Notes under the pieces: generated by a model | Database searches by the model: none | Told to the model about the DNA's origin: nothing | What the model saw: the letters and a program-made list of their open reading frames with translations, nothing else | Position numbers and translations under genes: made by a program | DNA from: Sphingomonas sp. | Lineage (GTDB): Bacteria; Pseudomonadota; Alphaproteobacteria; Sphingomonadales; Sphingomonadaceae | Reading direction: 5' to 3' | Assembly (NCBI GenBank): GCA_017418975.1 | Contig: JAFOMG010000011.1 | Span: 372,001-436,000 of the forward strand | Length of the DNA stretch: 64,000 nt | Part shown: positions 32,818 to 42,041 of the stretch, in pieces | Numbering within the stretch: position 1 is the first letter of the stretch | Layout of the letters: the number at the start of each line of letters is the position of its first letter

Positions 32818-33849
32818 TCAGTAGCGCGTGACGGGCGAAGTGCCGCTCACGCCCGGGATCATCGAGCCGGTGGTGCGTTCCTTGGGGCTGTTGTCCACCG
32901 GCATCAGGAAGCGGACCTGGCGGTTGGGGAAGTCGATATCGACGCGGCGAAAGGCCCGTAGCGCGTCCATGCCGAGCAGCAGCGCCGGGCGCCGGGTGAG
33001 GCCGAAGCGCTCGAAGGGCGTCACATCGGCAAAGGCCACGGGCATCGCGCCGAAGCGGACCTTGCCCACCGTGATATTGGGTATCTCGGTATAGTCGGCG
33101 GTGGTGCGGTTGCCGATGACGCTGGTGAGCGTGATCGGCTGCGCCTTGGGCGCATCGCGGCCGACACGCTTGCGCAGCGCGCTGTTGCCCATCGTCACCT
33201 GGCTGCCGGTGTCCAGCACCACCTGGATCCGGGTATTGTCGTAATAGGCATCGGTCACGATCAGCTGGCCGAACACATTCTTGGCGGTGACCACGATCTC
33301 GTTGGGATCGCGCTTCGCGAAGGTCTTGCGCTTGACGCTCGGGCGCACGGCCATGACGCCGTTCTCGAAGTCGATGGTCACTTGGTGGTTGCGCAGCGTG
33401 TCGATGCCGAGCAGGCCGAGCGCGCCGAGGTTGCGGGCCTCGAGCGCGGGGGCGATGATCGTATGCTGCTCGCCGATCGACTTGATCGAGAGGCCGGGCA
33501 CCACGACGGTATTGACCCGGTCGCGCCCCGTCATCGACGTGATGACCACCGGGGCGGAGGCTCCCAGCCGCAGCGATCCGGCGAGCTCGCGCGACACGAC
33601 GGTGCGTTCCGCCCCGGTGTCGATGATGAAGTTGTAGGGCCCGCTATTGCCCACGGCGACGGGAACGGTGAGCCGCTTGTCGATCTCGCCCAGCGCCAGG
33701 AGAGTCGCCTCGACATTCTCGGGCGTGGGCATGGTCAGCGCCGGATCCTGGGGGGGCGGCGGCGGCGTGCCGGCATGGGGATTCTGGCGGTCATGCGCTC
33801 CGGCGGTTGCGGCCAGCGGGAGCAGGAGAAGCGCGGCGAGCCTTTTCAT
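32818..33849 (-). CDS. exported protein with two retropepsin-like aspartate protease motifs
   Basis: A protein of 343 residues with a signal peptide (MKRLAALLLLPLAATAGAH). Two half-domains each carry an aspartyl protease signature: FIIDTGAERTVVS near residue 75 and VVLDTGSQVTMGNS near residue 210; the follow-up hydrophobic-Gly motifs are LGLLGIDTLRN and LLLGMDALRAF. Two motifs in one chain suggest a pepsin-like intramolecular pair, unlike retroviral enzymes that dimerise. The start is ATG 33849. It lies between the DEXH helicase and the oxidoreductase on the same strand. The substrate is unknown. Confidence 0.82.
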   Translation of the reverse strand: MKRLAALLLLPLAATAGAHDRQNPHAGTPPPPPQDPALTMPTPENVEATLLALGEIDKRLTVPVAVGNSGPYNFIIDTGAERTVVSRELAGSLRLGASAPVVITSMTGRDRVNTVVVPGLSIKSIGEQHTIIAPALEARNLGALGLLGIDTLRNHQVTIDFENGVMAVRPSVKRKTFAKRDPNEIVVTAKNVFGQLIVTDAYYDNTRIQVVLDTGSQVTMGNSALRKRVGRDAPKAQPITLTSVIGNRTTADYTEIPNITVGKVRFGAMPVAFADVTPFERFGLTRRPALLLGMDALRAFRRVDIDFPNRQVRFLMPVDNSPKERTTGSMIPGVSGTSPVTRY

Positions 33850-33901
33850 GGACGTGAAGATACACCTTCGCATGCTGCGCAGCAATCTTTCCGGATCGTG
33901 T

Positions 33902-36313
33902 CTAGTCAAGGCGCATCGCCTCCGCCGCGATGTCCTCGGCTTCCATCAGCAGCGCATCCTCGGTGACGCCCTGGGCGACGTTTTCGCGCCCGATCATGAT
34001 GAGCACCGGCACGGCCATGGGCGAGACGCGGGGCAGGTCGATGTGCAGCATCGTGCCGGCCGCGGTGTCGAGCAGATGGCCGAGGCGGCCGACATCGGTC
34101 ATGCGGGCGCGCGCATCGGCCCAGGCGGCGCGCAGCAGCAGATGGTCGGGCTCGTACTTGCGCAGCACGTCGTAGATCAGGTCGGTCGAGAACGTGACCT
34201 GGCGCCCGGTCTTCTTCCTGCCGGGATGCTGGCGCTCGACCAGCCCGCCGATGATCGCCACTTCGCGGAAGGCGCGCTTGAGCAGCGCGGAGCCCTGCAC
34301 CCATTCGACGAACTCGTGCTCGAGAATGTCCGGCGAGAAGAGCGGGCGCGGGTCCGCGATCTTCTCCAGGCCATAGACGGCGAGCGCATAGTCGTTGGCG
34401 ACGAAGCCCAGCGGCTTCAGCCCCAGCGCTTCCATCCGCCGGGTGATGAGCATGCCGAGCGACTGGTGCGCGTTCCAGCCCTCGAAGCTATAGATCACCA
34501 TGTGGTGCCGCCCCTCGTGCGGGAAGGTCTCGACGAGCAATTGGCCCGGCGCGGGGATGGCGGAGCGGCGTGCCTGCATCTCCAGCCATTCGCGGACATC
34601 GGCGGGAAAGCGCCGCCATTGCTCCCGGTCGTGGAGGAAGCGGCGGACCCGGTCGGCGAGGTTGGCGGTGATGGCGAGGCGGGCACCCATATAGGAAGGG
34701 ATGCGCGCGGTTCTCGACGTGGCGCGGACGATCAGGTCGGTGGTGTCGACTCGCTCCACCTCCAGCGCCAGGCCGGCGAAGAAGAAAGTGTCGCCGGGGG
34801 AGAGGGCGGCGGCGAAATTCTCCTCGACCTTGCCGAGCCGGCGGCCGTTGCGGAAGCGCACTTCGAGCATCGGCGCCTCGACGATGATGCCCGCATTGAG
34901 CCGATGCTGCGCAACAAAGGCCGGGGTCGTGACGCGCCAGAGGCCGTCCCGGCCGAGCGTCAGCCGCTTGAACTTGTCATAGGCGCGCAGCGCGTAGCCG
35001 CCGTCGGCGATGAAGCCCAATATCGCATCGAACGTCTCGTCGGGCAGCGCGGAATAGGGCAATGCTGCACGGATCTCCCGCAGCAATTCGCCTGCATCGA
35101 ACGGGGCGGCACAGGCACAGGCCATGACGTGCTGCGCCAGCACGTCGAGCGCGCCGGGCCGGAAGACGTCCGGATCGAGTTCGCCATGCTCGACCGCGTC
35201 CAGCGCCGCCCGGGCCTCCAGATATTCGAAGCGGTTGCCGGGGACGAGCACCGCCTCGCTCGGCTCGTCCAGCCGGTGGTTGGCGCGGCCGATGCGCTGG
35301 AGCAGGCGCGAGGATCCCTTGGGCGCGCCCATCTGGATCACGCAGTCGACATTGCCCCAGTCGACTCCCAGGTCGAGGCTGGCGGTGGCGACCAGCGCGC
35401 GCAGCCTGCCGTCGGCCATCGCCTGCTCGGCCCGCCGGCGCGCCTCGAGGCTGAGGCTGCCATGATGGACGCCGATCGGCAGCTTCAGCTCGTTGACCTT
35501 CCACAGCTGCTGGAAGACCAGCTCGGCCAGGCCCCGGGTGTTGCAGAAGACGATGGTCGTCCCGTGCGTCTCGATCTCCGCCATCACCTGGGGAATCGCA
35601 TAGACGCCCGAATGGCCGGCCCAGGGCACCTTGTCCTCGGGAAGCAGGATGGCGATGTTCGGCTCGGCGCCCTTCTCGCCCTCGACCAGGGTGACGCTGC
35701 CGATATCGCCATGCGGGGCGAGCCAGGCGCGATAGCCGTCCGGATCCGCCACCGTCGCCGAGAGCGCGACGCGGCGCAGGCCGGGGGCGAAGCGCTGGAG
35801 GCGGGCGAGCGCGAGGGCGAGCAGGTCGCCGCGCTTGCCGGTGGCGAAGGCATGGACTTCGTCGATGACCACCGTCCTGAGCCCGGCGAACATGGTCAGG
35901 CTGTCCTCATAGGAGAGCAGCAGGCTGAGCGATTCGGGCGTGGTGAGCAGGATCTGGGGCGGACGGGCGCGCTGGCGGACCTTGCGATCCCAGGGCGTGT
36001 CGCCCGTGCGCGTCTCGACCCGGATGGGAATGCCCATTTCCTCGATCGGGGCGAGCAGGTTGCGCTGCACGTCCACCGCCAGCGCCTTAAGGGGCGAGAT
36101 GTAGAGCGTGTGCAGGCCGTCGGCCGGCGCCTCGATCAGCTCGGCCAGGCTGGGCAGGAAGCCCGCCAGCGTCTTGCCCGCGCCGGTGGGGGCGACGAGC
36201 AGCGCATGCTCGCCCCGGCGGCCGGCGGCGAGCATCTCGAGCTGGTGCCGGCGCGGCGCCCAGCCGCGCGCGGCGAACCAGTCCGACAGGATCGAGGGGA
36301 GGGTGGCGTCCAT
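33902..36313 (-). CDS. ligase-associated DEXH-box DNA helicase (Lhr-like)
   Basis: A superfamily 2 helicase of 803 residues from the family found beside ATP-dependent DNA ligases and a beta-lactamase-fold exonuclease. Walker A is VAPTGAGKTLAGF, the Walker B box is VIDEVHAF (DEVH), motif III is LSATVAD, and motif VI is LLQRIGRANHRLD. The C-terminal Lhr-like domain follows (GTMLHIDLPR near the end). ATG 36313 (MDATLPSILSDWFAARGWAP) fits the family N-terminus; the frame is open further upstream but overlaps another gene. Only 11 bp separate it from the upstream DUF gene. The partner exonuclease is at 37078 and the ligase at 49393. Confidence 0.93.
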   Translation of the reverse strand: MDATLPSILSDWFAARGWAPRRHQLEMLAAGRRGEHALLVAPTGAGKTLAGFLPSLAELIEAPADGLHTLYISPLKALAVDVQRNLLAPIEEMGIPIRVETRTGDTPWDRKVRQRARPPQILLTTPESLSLLLSYEDSLTMFAGLRTVVIDEVHAFATGKRGDLLALALARLQRFAPGLRRVALSATVADPDGYRAWLAPHGDIGSVTLVEGEKGAEPNIAILLPEDKVPWAGHSGVYAIPQVMAEIETHGTTIVFCNTRGLAELVFQQLWKVNELKLPIGVHHGSLSLEARRRAEQAMADGRLRALVATASLDLGVDWGNVDCVIQMGAPKGSSRLLQRIGRANHRLDEPSEAVLVPGNRFEYLEARAALDAVEHGELDPDVFRPGALDVLAQHVMACACAAPFDAGELLREIRAALPYSALPDETFDAILGFIADGGYALRAYDKFKRLTLGRDGLWRVTTPAFVAQHRLNAGIIVEAPMLEVRFRNGRRLGKVEENFAAALSPGDTFFFAGLALEVERVDTTDLIVRATSRTARIPSYMGARLAITANLADRVRRFLHDREQWRRFPADVREWLEMQARRSAIPAPGQLLVETFPHEGRHHMVIYSFEGWNAHQSLGMLITRRMEALGLKPLGFVANDYALAVYGLEKIADPRPLFSPDILEHEFVEWVQGSALLKRAFREVAIIGGLVERQHPGRKKTGRQVTFSTDLIYDVLRKYEPDHLLLRAAWADARARMTDVGRLGHLLDTAAGTMLHIDLPRVSPMAVPVLIMIGRENVAQGVTEDALLMEAEDIAAEAMRLD

Positions 36314-36324
36314 GCGATGGCGGG

Positions 36325-36990
36325 TCAGGGAGCCGGCGGCGCGCCCTTGGACCGGACGACCAGCGCGGGCGGCGCGTCTCCCGCCACCGCCAGCCTGGCC
36401 CGCTGGCCGCCGTCGCGATCCTCGAGCTCGAGCCAGGCCGTGTCGCCGCGCGTGCCCAGCCGCACGCCTTCGGCATATTTGCCGAGCGGATTGGCGTAGT
36501 TGACCGTGAAGCCGGCGAAGCCGCTCTGCTCGTTGACGATCATCGCCACCGCGTCGCCGCCCGACCGGTCGAGCGCGATCACGCCGCGGCCATTGTCGAG
36601 CCAGCTCATCGCGCCGCGCTCCGATCCGGCGGCGTCGTGCAGGACCAGGCCATAGGCGCCCGCCACGCGCGGATAGCTCTTGCCGGCCAGCCGGGGATCG
36701 GGCTCCTCGCCCAGGATCACCCGGTCGCGCCCATCGGGGCCGAGCACCACGATGGAAGCGGTCTGCCCGTCGGCGCGCTCGCGCCCCTCGGCCGGTGGCG
36801 GCGCGCCGATCAGGATGCGCGGCTTGCCGGCGGCATCGACCACCCGGATCGCCCGCGCCTCGATCACCCCGGCCGGCGCGGCGGCGGCGATGACGAGGCC
36901 GGCGGCCCCGATCCCGGCCATGGCGAACAGCGCGATGCGCTGGCGGCGAAGCTGCGTCTCGAGCCGGGCGATGCGTGCCGTGCTGTCCAT
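36325..36990 (-). CDS. membrane-anchored protein of unknown function
   Basis: A protein of 221 residues not recognised as a named family. A short basic N-terminus is followed by one hydrophobic segment (residues about 21-42, FAMAGIGAAGLVIAAAAPAG). A soluble domain of repeated beta-strand units then begins ARAIRVVDAAGKPRILIGAP, with similar GxxRVILGxxPD units. The repetition suggests a beta-helix or propeller-like domain outside the inner membrane. GGAAGAGGAC precedes ATG 36990. It is divergent from the exonuclease gene (87-bp gap) and is probably in one operon with the helicase. Confidence 0.7.
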   Translation of the reverse strand: MDSTARIARLETQLRRQRIALFAMAGIGAAGLVIAAAAPAGVIEARAIRVVDAAGKPRILIGAPPPAEGRERADGQTASIVVLGPDGRDRVILGEEPDPRLAGKSYPRVAGAYGLVLHDAAGSERGAMSWLDNGRGVIALDRSGGDAVAMIVNEQSGFAGFTVNYANPLGKYAEGVRLGTRGDTAWLELEDRDGGQRARLAVAGDAPPALVVRSKGAPPAP

Positions 36991-37077
36991 GTCCTCTTCC
37001 TTTCCCGGTGCAAAGCGAAGGATCGTCCATTCCGATCCGATTGGAACCCGCGCGCCGCCCAGCCATATATAGGGACG

Positions 37078-38073
37078 ATGGCATTGGGCAGCTGGATCGA
37101 GCCGCGTCCCGCGGGCATCTATATTCCGGCGGCGGACGCGTGGATCGATCCGTCGCAGCCGGTGGCGCGCGCGCTGGTGACGCATGGCCATGCCGATCAT
37201 GCCCGGGGCGGGCACGGCGCGGTATGGGCGACGCCGCAGACGCTGGCGATCATGGCGGCGCGCTACGGGCCGCAGAACGGCCGGCCGGTCGATTATGGCG
37301 AGCCGATCACCATGCACGGCATCGATATCCGCTTCGTGCCCGCCGGCCATGTCCTCGGTTCCGCCCAGATCGTGCTCGAGCATCGCGGCGAGCGGATCGT
37401 CGTCTCGGGCGACTACAAGCGCCGCGAGGATCCGACCTGCGCGCCCTTCGAGCCGGTGCCCTGCGACGTGTTCGTCACCGAGGCCACGTTCGGCCTGCCC
37501 GTGTTCCGCCATCCCGAGACGCATGACGAGCTCGACAAGCTGCTCGCGGCGCTGCGCGCCAATCCGGAGCGCTGCGTGCTGGTCGGCGCCTATGCGCTGG
37601 GCAAGGCGCAGCGCGTGATCCGCGAGCTGCGGGTGATGGGGTTCGACGATCCCGTCTATCTCCACGGCGCGCTCCAGCGGCTCTGCGACCTCTATGTCGA
37701 GCAGGGTATCGCGCTGGGCGCGCTGCGCCCCGCCACCGGAGTGCCGAAGGCCGAGCTGCGGGGGCGGCTGGTCCTGTGCCCGCCGGGCGCGCTCAACGAT
37801 CGCTGGTCGCGCCGGCTGCCCGATCCGATCACCGCGATGGCGTCCGGCTGGATGCGCATCCGCCAGCGCGCCCGGCAGCGGGGCGTCGAGCTGCCGCTGA
37901 TCCTGTCCGATCACGCCGATTGGGACGAGCTGACCCGCACCATCGCGGAACTGGAGCCGCGCGAAGTGTGGGTGACCCATGGCCGCGAGGACGCGCTCGT
38001 CCATTGGTGCCGCCTCCACCAGATCAAGGCGCGCGCGCTCGATCTCGCCGGGTTCGAGGACGAGGACGATTGA
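37078..38073 (+). CDS. ligase-associated DNA exonuclease (metallo-beta-lactamase/beta-CASP fold)
   Basis: A nuclease of 331 residues of the family encoded with ATP-dependent DNA ligases. The metal site is THGHADHARGGH (HxHxDH), further ligands are in VPAGHVLGSAQIVLE and VSGDYKRREDPTCAPFEP, and LSDHADWDELTR gives the last His. Members take part in DNA end processing and repair. ATG 37078 gives MALGSWIEPRPAGIYIP, the usual N-terminus. It is divergent from the helicase operon, and its convergent 3' region holds a structured repeat element. Confidence 0.92.
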   Translation: MALGSWIEPRPAGIYIPAADAWIDPSQPVARALVTHGHADHARGGHGAVWATPQTLAIMAARYGPQNGRPVDYGEPITMHGIDIRFVPAGHVLGSAQIVLEHRGERIVVSGDYKRREDPTCAPFEPVPCDVFVTEATFGLPVFRHPETHDELDKLLAALRANPERCVLVGAYALGKAQRVIRELRVMGFDDPVYLHGALQRLCDLYVEQGIALGALRPATGVPKAELRGRLVLCPPGALNDRWSRRLPDPITAMASGWMRIRQRARQRGVELPLILSDHADWDELTRTIAELEPREVWVTHGREDALVHWCRLHQIKARALDLAGFEDEDD

Positions 38074-38190
38074 TCCAGCCCGTCGCGGCGGAAATGTTGA
38101 ATCCCTTGATGCTCGCCGGCGACGATTGCCGCGAAAGGCCATGAAGGTCACGCCGGTGCGCGGCGTAGCGCCGGTGACCGCGCACGACCG

Positions 38191-38273
38191 ATCCTGTTTT
38201 TCCAACGAAACGAAAGAGCGGCGGGACGCTGCCCGGCCGATCGAGAAGAACAGGCGAAGCCCTACATTGCAAG
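38191..38273 (-). ncRNA. candidate structured RNA or repeat element, copy 2
   Basis: Read on the minus strand, it starts CTTGCAATGTAGG eight bases after the stop of the 38281 gene, then TTCGCCTG, a central hairpin with GGCCGGG pairing to CCCGCC, and CCGCTCTTTCG with GGAAAAACAGGA. The boxes equal those of 31109-31192 while the central stem differs yet still pairs. Just beyond it, GGTCAC and GTGACC (38145-38178) form another stem. Confidence 0.45.
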
Positions 38274-38280
38274 CGGCCGC

Positions 38281-38667
38281 TCAGGCGGCGGCGCGATCCG
38301 CGCCGGCGAACAGCCAGGCCTCGGCCGCCCAGGGATCGTCGAAGCAGCGCGCGGTGCGCCGGTCGAGCGCGCGCTGGAGCTGGGTGCGCGCCAGCGTCCG
38401 GCCGATCACGAAGGCGAGCCGGCGCGAGCGATAGGCGGGATCGGCGAGCATCGCGCGGAACATCTCGACGCTTTCCTGCGCCTGGATCTTCATCTCGCGC
38501 AGGTCGTTGAGCGTCAGGTGCCGGTTGGGGCCGCAGCTGAGCGTGGCATGCGCCTGCGCGCGCGCGGCGAGAAAGGCGTCGATATCGCCGGAGGTGAAGA
38601 AGCCGCCCATCCGGATGCGGACGAGATCGCGATCGGGTTCGACGTCGATGGTGAAATCGGCAGACAT
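38281..38667 (-). CDS. small STAS-like protein of unknown function
   Basis: A protein of 128 residues. The strand-helix pattern (FTIDVEPDRDLVRIRMGGFF, then SGDIDAFLAARAQAHATL and NDLREMKIQAQESVEMFRAM) resembles SpoIIAA/STAS-like domains of unknown role in sphingomonads, but no phosphoacceptor serine is clear. There is no signal or membrane segment. It is separated from the upstream phosphatase-fold gene by 36 bp on the same strand, so it may be the last gene of the rpoN operon. Confidence 0.65.
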   Translation of the reverse strand: MSADFTIDVEPDRDLVRIRMGGFFTSGDIDAFLAARAQAHATLSCGPNRHLTLNDLREMKIQAQESVEMFRAMLADPAYRSRRLAFVIGRTLARTQLQRALDRRTARCFDDPWAAEAWLFAGADRAAA

Positions 38668-38703
38668 GGAATCGGCGATAGCGCCGATCGGCCTACCAAA
38701 ATC

Positions 38704-39543
38704 CTAAGGGCGTTCCTTCCCCTGCCAGTCGAGCGTCGCGACCACGGGAAAATGATCCGAGGGATAGAGCGCGCCGCGATGCGCATCGATCGTCCGATAG
38801 CCGCGTACCGCGAAGCCCCGCGTCAGGATCCAATCGATCCGATGGTCGGGCACGCCCTTGAAGCCGTGAAAGGTCGCCATGGGGCCCAGCGGCTTCGCCA
38901 CCGCATCGCGGGCATCGGCCAGCACTTCGCCCAGCAGCGCATGCGGTGCCGAATCGGGGCCGGTGTTGAAATCGCCGGTGAGCACCACCGGCACGCCCGG
39001 GGCCAGGGCGGCGATGCGCTTGCGGAGCAGGGCGGCGCATTTCTCCCGCGCGGCGGCATCTTCCGCCCGATAGGGGAAATGGGTGTTGAGCAGGTAGAAG
39101 CGCCTGCCCGAGCGCGTCTCGAACAGGCCCCAGGTGACCATGCGCGGAAACAGATTGCCCCAGCTGATGCTGGCGACCTGTTCGGGCGTGTCCGACAGCC
39201 AGAAATCGCCCCGCTCGACCAGCTTCAGCCGGTCGCGGCGATAGAAGACGCCCATATGCTCGTCGGCATGGCCGCCGCGCCGGTCGATCCCGAACCAGCT
39301 GTATCGGGGCAGCTTCGCGGCGAGGTAGTCGCCCTGGATCTGGAACAGCTCCTGCGTGCCGATCACGTCGGGATCGGCCGCGGCGATCGTCTCGACGAAA
39401 AGGTCGCGGCGATTCTCCCAGACGTTCGCGCCGTCCGAAGGCGAAGGCAGGCGGACGTTGAAGCTCATCACGACGAGCTCCTCCCGGGCCTGTGCCGTCG
39501 CCGGTGCGAGCAGGGCCAGCAGCAATGCGAGAAAACGGATCAA
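38704..39543 (-). CDS. exported endonuclease/exonuclease/phosphatase-fold protein
   Basis: A protein of 279 residues with a signal peptide (FLALLLALLAPATAQA). The EEP fold residues are visible: VMSFNVRLPSP (Asn), GTQELFQIQ (metal Glu), VVLTGDFNTGPDS (Asp/Asn), HRIDWILTRG and YPSDHFPVVA (catalytic Asp-His). Members are phosphodiesterases or phosphatases acting on nucleic acids, lipids or inositol phosphates; periplasmic location suggests a scavenging or lipid role. Its ATG overlaps the rpoN stop as ATGA, so it is coupled to sigma-54 expression. Confidence 0.85.
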   Translation of the reverse strand: MIRFLALLLALLAPATAQAREELVVMSFNVRLPSPSDGANVWENRRDLFVETIAAADPDVIGTQELFQIQGDYLAAKLPRYSWFGIDRRGGHADEHMGVFYRRDRLKLVERGDFWLSDTPEQVASISWGNLFPRMVTWGLFETRSGRRFYLLNTHFPYRAEDAAAREKCAALLRKRIAALAPGVPVVLTGDFNTGPDSAPHALLGEVLADARDAVAKPLGPMATFHGFKGVPDHRIDWILTRGFAVRGYRTIDAHRGALYPSDHFPVVATLDWQGKERP

Positions 39544-41075
39544 CCCACGCCCTCCAATGCCTTTTGCCGGCGCCGCTGCACCGAGCTGCCGATCCCCATC
39601 GCCTCGCGATATTTGGCGACGGTGCGCCGGGCGATGTCGAAGCCCTTGGCGTTGAGCAGCTCGACCAGCGTGTCGTCCGACAGGATCTTGCGGGGATCCT
39701 CGGCCTGGATCAGCGCGCGGATCGCGTTCTTCACCGCCTCGGCCGAGACCGCGTCGCCGCCATCGGCGGACTGGATCGCCGAGGTGAAGAAATATTTGAG
39801 CTCGAACAGCCCGCGCGCGCAGCTGAGATATTTGTTCGAGGTGACGCGGCTCACCGTCGATTCGTGCATCTCGATCGCCTCGGCGACCTGGCGCAGCGTC
39901 ATCGGCTTCAGATGCGCGACGCCCTTCAGGAAGAAGGCCTCCTGCTGCTTCACGATCTCGCTGGCGACCTTGATGATCGTGCGCTGGCGCTGGTCGAGCG
40001 CCTTTACCAGCCAGTTGGCGCTGGCCAGCATGTCCGACAGCCAGGCCTTGCTCGCCTTGTCCTGGGGGCCCGCCGAGACTTCCGCATAATAAGCGCGGTT
40101 GACGAGCAGCCTGGGCAGGGTGGCGGCGTTGATCTCCACCGCCCAGCCGGCGCCGCGCCGGGCGACGAAGATGTCCGGCGTCACCGCGAGCGTCGGCTCC
40201 CCGCCATAGCGGCAGCCCGGCTTGGGATCATAGCCGCGCAGCTCGCGGATCATGTCCGCCAGATCCTCGTCGTCGACGTCGCAGATGCGCTTGAGCCGGG
40301 TGAGGTCGCCGCGCGCGACCAGATCGAGATTGTCGATCAGCCGCGCCATGCAGGGATCGTAGCGATCGGCTTCCTTCGCCTGCAGCGCGAGGCATTCGGC
40401 AAGGTTGCGGGCGCCGACGCCGGTGGGATCGAAGGTCTGGATCGTCGCGAGCACCGCTTCCACCCGGGCAAGCGGCACGTTCAGCCGATTGGCGATGTCG
40501 AGCAGCGCCGCGGTGAGATAGCCCGCCTCGTCGATCTGGTCGATCAGGTGCGCCGCGATGAACAGGTCGCGGCCGGCCACGCTCGTGCCGGCCTGCGCCA
40601 TCAGGTGATCGGCCAGGCTGAGGTCGGGGCTGCCGAGATTGTCGAAATCCGGCCCGTCCTCGGGCGCGGCGCCGCCGCTGCCGCCGGAGAGGCCCAGGCT
40701 GCCGTCCAGCCCGCCGCCCGCGCCGATCGTGTCGCTGCCGCTGTCGTGGTGGAAGGTCTCGGCGGCGAAATCCACGTCGAGCGCGGCTTCGCCCGCCGCG
40801 TCGCCGCCGCCGGCGATCAGCTCGCTGGCATCCGCCGGGCCGTCGCGCTCCGCCTGGTCGAGGTCGGGTTCGGGGGGCTCGGCGGATTCGCCGCCCCGCT
40901 CGTCATCGCCCCCGGTGCCGCCGCTCTCGAGCAGCGGGTTCTTCTCCAGCTCCTCGGCGATGAAAGTCTCGATCTCGAGATTGGAGAGCGCCAGCAGCTT
41001 GATCGCCTGCTGGAGCTGCGGCGTCATCACCAGCGATTGCGACTGGCGCAGGTCGAGGCGAGGCGCGAGGCTCAT
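39540..41075 (-). CDS. rpoN: RNA polymerase sigma-54 factor
   Basis: Sigma-54, 511 residues, directs RNA polymerase to -24/-12 promoters and needs enhancer-binding activators. The N-terminal activator-responsive region is LRQSQSLVMTPQLQQAIKLL. An acidic linker follows with DDERGGESAEPPEPDLDQ, then the core-binding region, the HTH (MTLRQVAEAIEMHESTVSRV) and the RpoN box ARRTVAKYREAMGI near the C-terminus. It is downstream of lptB, as in many proteobacteria. The usual hpf gene does not follow; an EEP-fold gene does. Confidence 0.96.
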   Translation of the reverse strand: MSLAPRLDLRQSQSLVMTPQLQQAIKLLALSNLEIETFIAEELEKNPLLESGGTGGDDERGGESAEPPEPDLDQAERDGPADASELIAGGGDAAGEAALDVDFAAETFHHDSGSDTIGAGGGLDGSLGLSGGSGGAAPEDGPDFDNLGSPDLSLADHLMAQAGTSVAGRDLFIAAHLIDQIDEAGYLTAALLDIANRLNVPLARVEAVLATIQTFDPTGVGARNLAECLALQAKEADRYDPCMARLIDNLDLVARGDLTRLKRICDVDDEDLADMIRELRGYDPKPGCRYGGEPTLAVTPDIFVARRGAGWAVEINAATLPRLLVNRAYYAEVSAGPQDKASKAWLSDMLASANWLVKALDQRQRTIIKVASEIVKQQEAFFLKGVAHLKPMTLRQVAEAIEMHESTVSRVTSNKYLSCARGLFELKYFFTSAIQSADGGDAVSAEAVKNAIRALIQAEDPRKILSDDTLVELLNAKGFDIARRTVAKYREAMGIGSSVQRRRQKALEGVG

Positions 41076-41137
41076 GCCAAGGCCGCCGCCCCGGCGACTC
41101 CGGGATGACGGCTATGAGAGGCGCCGTCTTCCATGGC

Positions 41138-41914
41138 CTACAGCTCGAAGCTCTCGCCGAGATAGAGGCGGCGGACATTCTCGTCCTTGACCAGATCGGC
41201 GGGCGCGCCGGCGAACAGCACGCGGCCGTCATAGATGATGTAGCCGCGGTCGACGATGTCGAGCGTCTCGCGGACATTGTGGTCGGTGATCAGCACGCCG
41301 ATGCCGCGCTGCTTGAGCTGGATGATCAGGTCGCGAATGTCGGAGATCGAGATCGGGTCGATGCCGGCGAACGGCTCGTCGAGCAGGATGATCGTCGGGT
41401 CCGCCGCCAGCGCGCGGGCGATCTCGGCGCGGCGGCGCTCGCCGCCTGACAGCGCCATAGCCGGCGCGGCGCGCAGCCGGGTGAGGCCGAACTCCTCGAG
41501 CAGCTCGTCGAGCCGGCGCTTGCGCGCTTCCTTGTCGGGCTCGGACAGTTCCAGCACGGCGAGGATGTTGCCCTCCACCGTCAGGCCGCGGAAGATCGAC
41601 GTTTCCTGGGGCAGATAGCCCAGGCCCAGGATGGCGCGGCGATACATGGGCAGGCGCGTGATGTCCTCGCCGTCGAGCATGATGCGGCCGCTGTCGGGCT
41701 TCACCAGCCCCATCACCGAATAGAAGCAGGTGGTCTTGCCGGCGCCATTGGGGCCGAGCAGCCCGACCACCTCGCCCCGGCCGACCGAGACCGACACGTC
41801 GGTCAGGACCACGCGCTTGTCATAGGACTTGGCGATCGAGACGACCGCGAGGCCCTTGTCGGGCAGCGGCGCGGGATCCGCGACGGGGGTTTCGAGAGTG
41901 GCGACGTCGGTCAT
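41138..41914 (-). CDS. lptB: lipopolysaccharide export ATPase LptB
   Basis: The ATP-binding protein of the LptB2FG exporter, 258 residues. Walker A is GPNGAGKTTCFY, the signature is LSGGERRRAEIARAL, Walker B is IILLDEPFAGIDPIS, and the switch His is in VLITDHNVRETLDI. These match LptB rather than branched-chain amino acid ATPases. ATG 41914 (MTDVATLETP) is preceded by AGGGAC; an in-frame ATG at 41929 is possible. It is encoded after lptC and lptA and before rpoN. Confidence 0.95.
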   Translation of the reverse strand: MTDVATLETPVADPAPLPDKGLAVVSIAKSYDKRVVLTDVSVSVGRGEVVGLLGPNGAGKTTCFYSVMGLVKPDSGRIMLDGEDITRLPMYRRAILGLGYLPQETSIFRGLTVEGNILAVLELSEPDKEARKRRLDELLEEFGLTRLRAAPAMALSGGERRRAEIARALAADPTIILLDEPFAGIDPISISDIRDLIIQLKQRGIGVLITDHNVRETLDIVDRGYIIYDGRVLFAGAPADLVKDENVRRLYLGESFEL

Positions 41915-42041
41915 ACTCGGTCCCTGCATAAGCGGGTTCGCATTGCCGGCGGGGTGTTCCCTCCGGCGGTTTGGCAGGATTCCTGCATGAACTGGGCCGG
42001 GAAGGGAAGGGGCCGCGCGGCGTGGCGTGGAAAAAGGGCGA

